Assembly (NCBI RefSeq): GCF_009865135.1
Contig: NZ_WWGH01000001.1
Coordinates: forward strand, 5,022,001-5,086,000
DNA from: Streptomyces sp. SID8374
Lineage (GTDB): Bacteria; Actinomycetota; Actinomycetes; Streptomycetales; Streptomycetaceae
Direction: 5' to 3'
DNA: 64,000 bases
Shown piece after piece: positions 58,762 to 64,000 of this stretch. Positions within the stretch are counted from its first letter, which is position 1. Every line of letters begins with the position of its first letter. Below the pieces are notes generated by a model. The model saw only the letters and a list, made by a program, of their open reading frames with translations. It was not told where the DNA came from and did no database searches. The translations under genes were made by a program, and so were the position numbers.

Positions 58762-60667
58762 TCACGCCGGCTGCCGCCGCACCAGCTCGTGGAGGTAGCC
58801 TCCCGGGATCGCCAACAGGTCCTCGGGGCGCCCCTGTTCCACGACCCGGCCGTCCGCCATCACGATCACCCGGTCCGCGTCCATCACCGTGGACAGCCGG
58901 TGCGCGATCACCAGGCGGGTGGCTTCCAGGCGCTGGGTGCTCCCGATCACCGTCCGCTGGGTCTCGTTGTCCAGCGCACTCGTCGCCTCGTCGAAGAACA
59001 GGATCCGCGGCCGCCGGATCAGCGCCGCCGCGATCATCAGCCGCTGCCGCGATCATCAGCCGCTGCCGCTGCCGCTGCCGCTGCCGCTGCCGCTGCCGCT
59101 GCCGCTGACCGCCAGAGATCGCCCCGCCCCCGGCGATCATCGTGTGCAGGCCCATCGGCATCCGCCGGATGTCCTCGGCGAGCCCCGCCATCTCGACCGC
59201 CTCCCACGCCTCCTCGTGCGTGAACGGCTCCGTGCCGCAGATGCAGTCCAGGATCGACCCGGTCAGCGGCTGGGCGTTCTGGAGCACCACCCCGCACTGA
59301 CGCCGTACAGCCGACCGGTCGAGGGCGGCCAGGTCCTGGCCGTCGTACAGCACATTGCCGGACTCCGGCCGGTCGAAGCCGATCAGCAGCCGCAGCAGTG
59401 TCGACTTCCCGCAGCCGCTCGGGCCCACGACCGCCACGAACTCGCCCGGCCGGATCTCCAGCGACACCTCGTCGAGGACCGGCGGGCCGTCATCGGCGTA
59501 CCGGAAGGAGAGCTTCCTGGCCTCGATCGGACCCGACAGCACCCCCGGCCGGGCGCTCGCCCCCTTCACCTCGGGCATCTCCTCCAGCACCGGCCTGACC
59601 TGCTCGTACATCGGCAGCGCGGCGGCCGCCGACACCAGGGCGCCGGTCAGCTGGGTGACCGACGCCAGCAGCATCGTCACCGACGTGCTGAAGGTCAGGA
59701 ACGCCCCGGCCGACATCGTCCCGCGCGCCGGACCGGCCAGCAGCACGAACATGATGAGCGAACAGAGCGGCAGATGGACCGAGTCGAGGACCGTCGTGAT
59801 GTTCCTGATCCGCCCGGCCCGCTGGTGCATCTCCCGCGAGCGCGCGAACTCCCGCGCCCAGGCCGCGTAAGCGAAGCTCTCGGCGGCGGCGACCCGCAGC
59901 TTCGGCAGCCCCCGCAGGGTCTGGAACGCCTGGTTGCCGAGTTGGTTGTTCAGCTTCACCAGCCGCCGCTGCCACCGCAGTTGCCACAGCCCGAGCGCCA
60001 GGAACACGGCCGCGATGACGACGAGCATGCCGATCGCCGCCAGCGCCAGCGGCACGCTGTGGAACAGCAGCAGCCCGAGATTCACCGCGCCGACCGTCCC
60101 CGCCTGCACGGCCACCGGGCCCACCCCGGCCAGGACCCGCCGAATCGCGCTGATCCCCATGGCGGCGCCGGCCAGTTCGCCCGTGGAACGCTCGGTGAAG
60201 AACCTCGTCGGCAGCCGCAGCAGCCGGTCCCGGACGGCCGGTTGCAGCGTGCTCTCGATCCGGCCCTCCATCCGCAGCAGCGACAGGCTCTGCAACAGCA
60301 TGAACGTCGCCCCGACGACGCTCGTGATCATCAGGACCAGGCACACCTGCGCGATCAGATCCGTCTGCGCCCGGGGCACGAACGTACCGAGGATCTGCCC
60401 GGTCGCGATCGGCACCAGGGCACCCAGCCCGACCGTCACCAGACCGCTGATGAGGAGGTTGCGCAGGTCGGCCCGGGCGCCCCGCAGACCGAACAGCAGC
60501 AGCCGGGCCGTGCGCATCGGCTTCTCCGGCAGCGGCCGGTAGAACATCACCGCCCGTTCCGCGAAGTCCGCCGCGTTGTCCTCGTCGCCCCGGTTCCGGC
60601 TGCCCGTCGCCGGGCTGACCGCCTCGTAACGGCCCCGCCGCCACAGCAGCGCCACCGGCGCCCCGGA
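58762..60667 (-). pseudogene. NHLM-type bacteriocin exporter ABC gene, 5'-truncated and frameshifted
   Basis: The minus strand encodes a half-transporter (six TM helices, then an ABC ATPase) with the NHLM-exporter pattern (MFYRPLPEKPMRTARLLLFGLRG, LVPIATGQILGTF, RMEGRIESTLQPAVRDRLLRLP). Walker A is GPSGCGKSTLLRLL; Q-loop VLQNAQPL. The ABC signature SGGQRQR is inflated to eight QR pairs, then the frame shifts at a 19-base tandem duplication; the rest (RILFFDEATSALDNETQR, IAHRLSTV, ending VRRQPA at 58762) is in another frame. At the 5' side, similarity stops at SGAPVALLWRRGRYEAV next to the CRISPR repeat, with about 300 residues and the start missing. So the gene is broken at both ends of the protein. 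Peptide precursors and modification genes are absent. Confidence 0.85.
59031..59107 (-). repeat. 19-base duplication plus eight CCGCTG units in the ABC signature
   Basis: CGATCATCAGCCGCTGCCG occurs at 59031-59049 and again at 59050-59068; CCGCTG is repeated eight times at 59060-59107. Read on the minus strand the hexamers encode QR pairs. Eight units keep the frame; the 19-base copy changes it. Confidence 0.92.
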
Positions 60668-60879
60668 CGGAACACCCCCGCCTGCGCGGGGACCACGCGA
60701 TCGGGCCGGCTGTGACGCTGGTGGCGTGCGGAACACCCCCGCCTGCGCGGGGACCACCGAAGCTGCTGAAGGATGCGCTGGGCTTCTTGCGGAACACCCC
60801 CGCCTGCGCGGGGACCACCCGGGCCCCGGGCCAACCCGTGGTTGGAAAAACGGAACACCCCCGCCTGCGCGGGGACCAC
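60668..60879 (-). CRISPR. Orphan type I-E CRISPR array, 4 repeats and 3 spacers
   Basis: Four identical 29-bp repeats (60668-60696, 60729-60757, 60790-60818, 60851-60879; + strand begins CGGAACACC and ends GGGGACCAC) with three 32-bp spacers. Read on the minus strand the repeat starts GTGGTCCCC and ends GGTGTTCCG, as in Streptomyces type I-E arrays. Spacers: 60697-60728, 60758-60789, 60819-60850. Transcription is probably from the right, with a leader at 60880 onwards ending GGTCAGGAAGA before the first repeat. No cas gene occurs in the window. Confidence 0.95.
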
Positions 60880-61237
60880 TCTTCCTGACCTGCGGCGTTA
60901 GAAGGGCTTTGCCGGCCCTTGACCTTTCGCCGCTCCCGCCACCCTCCCATTGTCGCAGGGGCAGGAATGCTCGATGGGCAAAGCGCTCAGAAGTCTGGGT
61001 CGGGCCGTGCGGTGTTCCCTGCGGCCGCCGCCACAAGGAACACCGCACGCCGTGGCAATATCTGGGCAGGTGCAGTGGGCCACGCGGATGGAACGGGTGG
61101 AGTGGGGTGCGAAGCAGGTGCAGGCGGTCGTGACTGTCCGTTCGTCCGGGCGCGGCCCGGCGGACAGGTCGCGGGCGGCAGTGGCGTACAAGCGCCCCCG
61201 CGTCCCCTGAACCTTCCGAACGGCCCCCGCCCACCCC
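60880..61237. other. CRISPR leader side and gene-free stretch
   Basis: 358 bases between the array and a lipoprotein gene. The first 60 or so bases probably are the array leader (minus strand). Reading frames here lack family resemblance. An inverted repeat at 61007-61048 is the only other structure seen. Confidence 0.6.
61007..61048. repeat. Inverted repeat upstream of the CRISPR leader
   Basis: GTGCGGTGTTCC (61007-61018) and GGAACACCGCAC (61037-61048) are exact inverted copies separated by 18 bases. Part of the motif (GGTGTTCC) is also found in the CRISPR repeat. Confidence 0.8.
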
Positions 61238-61837
61238 CTACTTCACCGTGATCGACCCCACGAACGCATCAAGGTCCTCCGCGTCCACCGCGTCCCTCAC
61301 CGCGTTCAGCCGCACCACGAACGGCACGCCCCCCGAGTCCACGCCCGCCACCAGGACGCCCGTCATCGGGGTGCCCTTGTTCGGGGTGTCCTCCTTGCCG
61401 TCGGCCGTGAAGTCGTAGTCGATGCGGCGGGCGTCGCGGGCGGTCGACGGGCCTGCCAGGCGGACGTCCTCCGTGGCCTTGCGGGTGGTGCCCAGGCCGA
61501 TTCCGGCGCCTGCCGCGGCCGCCGCCCCGGCCGCGTCGCTCACGCCTGTGGCGAAGTTCAGCTGGACGGAGACCATGCCGGTGCGGACGCCGTCCTCCAC
61601 CTTCAGGGCGACCGCCGCGTTGCTCCTGCTCCGCTCGGCCGCCGGCTGCTCCGCGTACCCCTGGTCCTTCGGGTAGCCGACGCTCAGGCTCTCCGTGTCC
61701 AGCGTGGACCAGCCCTCCGGGATTGAGGCCTTGCCGTCGGTGTCCTCGCCGCAGCCGGCCAGCGCCAGGAGGAGGGACAGTCCCAGGGCGGCCGTCGCGG
61801 CCCGCCTGCCCGTGTGGGGCCTTCTCGTCATCGTCAT
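61238..61837 (-). CDS. Putative lipoprotein
   Basis: A 199-residue lipoprotein. Basic N-terminus (TMTRRPHTGRRAATAALG), hydrophobic core and lipobox LALAGC (about C28). The mature protein contains a VSVQLNFATGVS strand, an Ala/Gly-rich turn and a YDFTADGKEDTPNKGTPM loop, similar to small secreted actinobacterial lipoproteins with no known function. It is just downstream of, and on the same strand as, the large prepilin-like gene (41-base gap), so the two probably form a unit. Confidence 0.8.
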   Translation of the reverse strand: MTMTRRPHTGRRAATAALGLSLLLALAGCGEDTDGKASIPEGWSTLDTESLSVGYPKDQGYAEQPAAERSRSNAAVALKVEDGVRTGMVSVQLNFATGVSDAAGAAAAAGAGIGLGTTRKATEDVRLAGPSTARDARRIDYDFTADGKEDTPNKGTPMTGVLVAGVDSGGVPFVVRLNAVRDAVDAEDLDAFVGSITVK

Positions 61838-61878
61838 CGCCTCTCAGGTCCACCGTGCGAACGGCGGCCACGTCAGCA

Positions 61879-63897
61879 TCAGTTCGCGCAGTAGCTGTAC
61901 GGAAGATACGTGCGGCCGTCACCCCGCGGCGCCCCCAGGAACCGCGCGTCCGTCAGCGTCTCCTTCTTCTGCTCGTCGGAGAGCGAGAACCCGAGGCTCA
62001 TGCCGAGCGAGATCTCGAAGCCGAACTCCTGCGCGTCGCTCTCCCCGAGGTAGCGCATCGTGCTGGACAGCCCGTCCTCGAACATCAGGTTCTCGAAGGG
62101 GTCGTTGCCCGAGGGGCGCGTCTCCATGCCCCGGTCGCCGAAGAGGTACTCGAACGGGGCGGTGTTGTTGCCGGAGCCGTCCAGCCACTGTTCGGCGACG
62201 GCCCGCTTGGCCTCGGTGGCCGCGTCCGCCTCCTTGCCGAAGACGATCGAGTTGGTCACCACGTCGATGCCGCTCTCGCCCGAGGGGTCCGACACGCTGC
62301 CCTTGCCGCCGCGCTTGTCCGCGCCCGACTCGCCGTTGTCGCCGCCCACTTCGACCTTGCCGGAGGGCGAGCCGGTCTCCACCGTCTGCGTCATGTCGAT
62401 GCGGACGATCTTCCCGGTCCTCTGGTCGCGGGTGACGGTGATGGCGCCGGTGCGGTTCTGCTTGGCGCTCAGCGTGCCCTTGAGCGGGCCCGTGTTCCCG
62501 CTGAGCTTGCCTTCCAGTTCCAGCTTGGCGGTGTACGTGTACGACTCGTTGCCGTTCACGTCGTCCTTGGTGATCGTCACCTCGGGCGAGAACGTGGCCT
62601 TGCCGCCCAGCTTGGCGCCGAGTTCGTCCTCGTCACCGCCCTTCACGGAGAGGCCGCCGTCGGCGTAGGCGTTGAGGCCGACCGTCGAGTACGAGATCTT
62701 CTTGTCGCCGATCTTCCGCTCGATGTCTTCCTTCTTCTCCGCCCACTTCATGGCGGAGTACCAGTTGCCCCCGTACCCGCCACCGTGCTTGGTGGCGGTC
62801 TCCCACATCTTCATCTCCTCGATGTCGTCCCGCATCTTCTGCGCCTCTTCCTCGCTCGCGAAGATCCAGGTGTCACCGTTGGTGATCTTGATGCCGCCGC
62901 CGATGTCGACATCCGCCTTGCCGAGCTTCCCCAGCTTCACCCCCGGCGTACTGGCCGTGACCCCGGCGGAGGCCGCGTCGGTGAACGTCATGGAGACGAC
63001 CTTGTCGTTGGCGTCGACCTTCCCGTCCCCGTTGACGTCGGTGTTGGCCTGGGACACCTTCTGCTGGAAGCCGTACTCCTCGCCCCACTCGAACCAGCCG
63101 ATCTTGACCTTGCCGCCCGCCTTGTCCGAGAGCGACGAGATCTGGCACATCTTCGGCTCGTAGTCGGCGTCCGTCTTCGGCTGCGCCTCGGGCTCCCCGC
63201 CGCCCGTGGTGCACGACCCGCCGCCCCCGGCCAGCGCGGTGATCGCACAGCGGATCCGCTCCCCGATCTGCCCGCCGACCCCCGCCATCGCCATCGCGCC
63301 GATGAGCGTCACGACGAGGACCACGACCCCCAGGTACTCCATCGCGGTGGCGCCGCTGTCACGCCAGTTGTACGAGTACGTCGGCGGGGGAGCGGGCCGG
63401 GAGGCGCGCTCCTCCAGGAGCCGGTCGACGGCCACCCCCGACGCCGCGCCCGTGGCCAGCGCCGCCACCGGCATCAGGAGGCCCTCCATCCCGACCGCCT
63501 CCCACGAGACGGCGAAGCCGTACGCCAGACCGGCCACGGGCACGGCCAGCGCGGCGAGCAGGTAGAAGAGGCGGGACTCGCGGTGCTCCTCGGGCAGCAT
63601 GCGGGCGGCGGCCAGGACGGTGAGCAGGGTGACGACGAGCGCGGGGATGTGCAGCAGGGAGAGCCGCCAGCCGAACGACTCCAACCGCGCCTCGCTGCCC
63701 AGCAGTTCGAGCAGGACCCGGCTCGTCAGGAACCCGGCGCCGAGGTAGACCAGCGCGCCCGTCGCCCAGCTGCGGGTCAACGCGAAGAAGCGGCCGCCCG
63801 GTTCGGTGCCTGCCAGGGCGCCGGAGCCCCCTGCACCCCGGCGTCCTGGCGGTATGTGGCCCGCGCTCCCGTCCCCCATGCCCCCGCCACCGTTCAC
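61879..63897 (-). CDS. Four-TM protein with an internal prepilin segment and large extracytoplasmic domain
   Basis: A 672-residue protein from GTG 63897. Residues about 40-165 hold four hydrophobic helices (WATGALVYLGAGFLTSRVLL, LLHIPALVVTLLTVLAAARML, LFYLLAALAVPVAGLAYGF, GLLMPVAALATGAASGVAV). At about residue 180 comes a prepilin-type signature, RDSG/ATAMEYLG, then a hydrophobic helix. The C-terminal about 450 residues are extracytoplasmic: two early cysteines (IRCAITA, SCTTGG), DVNGDGKVDANDK (a calcium-binding dockerin/EF-like motif), a long beta-strand repeat-like stretch and a C-terminal YLPYSYCAN. Family unknown. The placement of a pilin signal in mid-protein is most unusual. Confidence 0.8.
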   Translation of the reverse strand: MNGGGGMGDGSAGHIPPGRRGAGGSGALAGTEPGGRFFALTRSWATGALVYLGAGFLTSRVLLELLGSEARLESFGWRLSLLHIPALVVTLLTVLAAARMLPEEHRESRLFYLLAALAVPVAGLAYGFAVSWEAVGMEGLLMPVAALATGAASGVAVDRLLEERASRPAPPPTYSYNWRDSGATAMEYLGVVVLVVTLIGAMAMAGVGGQIGERIRCAITALAGGGGSCTTGGGEPEAQPKTDADYEPKMCQISSLSDKAGGKVKIGWFEWGEEYGFQQKVSQANTDVNGDGKVDANDKVVSMTFTDAASAGVTASTPGVKLGKLGKADVDIGGGIKITNGDTWIFASEEEAQKMRDDIEEMKMWETATKHGGGYGGNWYSAMKWAEKKEDIERKIGDKKISYSTVGLNAYADGGLSVKGGDEDELGAKLGGKATFSPEVTITKDDVNGNESYTYTAKLELEGKLSGNTGPLKGTLSAKQNRTGAITVTRDQRTGKIVRIDMTQTVETGSPSGKVEVGGDNGESGADKRGGKGSVSDPSGESGIDVVTNSIVFGKEADAATEAKRAVAEQWLDGSGNNTAPFEYLFGDRGMETRPSGNDPFENLMFEDGLSSTMRYLGESDAQEFGFEISLGMSLGFSLSDEQKKETLTDARFLGAPRGDGRTYLPYSYCAN

Positions 63898-63961
63898 GGT
63901 GCACCCTCTCTCCGAACCCGTGACCCGGCACCCGGAACGCGCGTGGGGCGCGCGGGCGCCG

Positions 63962-63981
63962 ACTGCCTGCCGGCAGGCAGT
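63962..63981. promoter_or_regulatory. Perfect 20-base palindrome at the right end
   Basis: ACTGCCTGCCGGCAGGCAGT, a perfect 10-bp inverted repeat with no spacer, 65 bases upstream of the start codon of the large prepilin-like gene. The form (TGCCTGCCGGCAGGCA) is typical of TetR-family operators in actinobacteria. A regulator gene may lie just outside the window. Confidence 0.7.
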
Positions 63982-64000
63982 GAGCGTACGGCCGGGATCA

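Noticed and set aside
58571..61234. 887-codon frame running from the exporter through the CRISPR array
   Set aside because: The array part encodes only repeated peptides and the frame breaks in the ABC signature; it is not a single protein.
60880..61237. Small reading frames beside the CRISPR array as possible cas1/cas2 remnants
   Set aside because: No Cas motif is seen in any frame.
1..64000. tRNA and rRNA genes, insertion sequences, phage attachment sites
   Set aside because: I found no cloverleaf, rRNA sequence, transposase or tRNA-linked direct repeat that I could support by eye.

Overview
The window reads as the core chromosome of a Streptomyces or close relative. The evidence is very high GC in third codon positions, frequent GTG and TTG starts, a mycothiol S-conjugate amidase, a GTP-type PEP carboxykinase, a SpoIIE-type phosphatase, a DasR-like operator before a chitinase, and many TetR-family regulators. 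I see no rRNA or tRNA genes.

Layout. 0.2-6 kb is housekeeping: threonine ammonia-lyase, a DrrAB-type ABC exporter, greA, a DUF4307 protein, mca and a small membrane protein. 6-15 kb holds a very large NB-ARC/TPR (STAND) protein, a proline-rich septum-formation-domain protein, a prepilin-like protein carrying three copies of a secreted module, and a PAS/GAF/SpoIIE phosphatase. 14.7-21.5 kb is a chain of small regulator-plus-target units (alpha/beta hydrolase + TetR, alcohol dehydrogenase + TetR, TetR + LUD/YceI genes), each with a visible candidate operator. 21.5-23 kb is a small accessory patch (a gene I do not recognise, and a Uma2-family protein). 23-33 kb is metabolic: YyaL-type thioredoxin-domain protein, hemolysin III family protein, pckG, an alanine-type aminotransferase, arylamine N-acetyltransferase, an imine-reductase-like enzyme and HxlR. 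33-42.8 kb carries a secreted protease, TetR + siderophore-interacting protein, and a D-amino-acid locus (D-aminoacylase, D-threonine aldolase/D-serine dehydratase-like enzyme, PfkB kinase, IclR, RidA, GntP permease). 42.8-46.4 kb has a dead PIN-domain gene, an atypical Nramp-family transporter and a GH18 chitinase.

46.9-58.7 kb is a complete Tad/Flp-type pilus operon on the + strand, in the order: unknown zinc-ribbon protein, CpaB, CpaE, TadE, TadE, TadA ATPase, TadB, TadC, histidine kinase, response regulator, Flp pilin, TadG-like protein, lipoprotein, OmpA-domain protein. No prepilin peptidase is present. Two further proteins with the same G-x-T-A-x-E-Y-L prepilin signature lie outside the operon (10.8-12.4 kb and 61.9-63.9 kb), each with a large extra domain. 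Together they suggest a set of oversized pilin-like proteins that may use the Tad machinery; this is the best candidate for an undescribed system here.

58.7-61.2 kb is a degraded locus. An NHLM-type bacteriocin exporter ABC gene lacks its 5' part and is frameshifted inside its ABC signature motif by a 19-bp tandem duplication next to eight CCGCTG repeats. Its truncated end abuts a four-repeat type I-E CRISPR array without cas genes. A perfect 20-bp palindrome closes the window.
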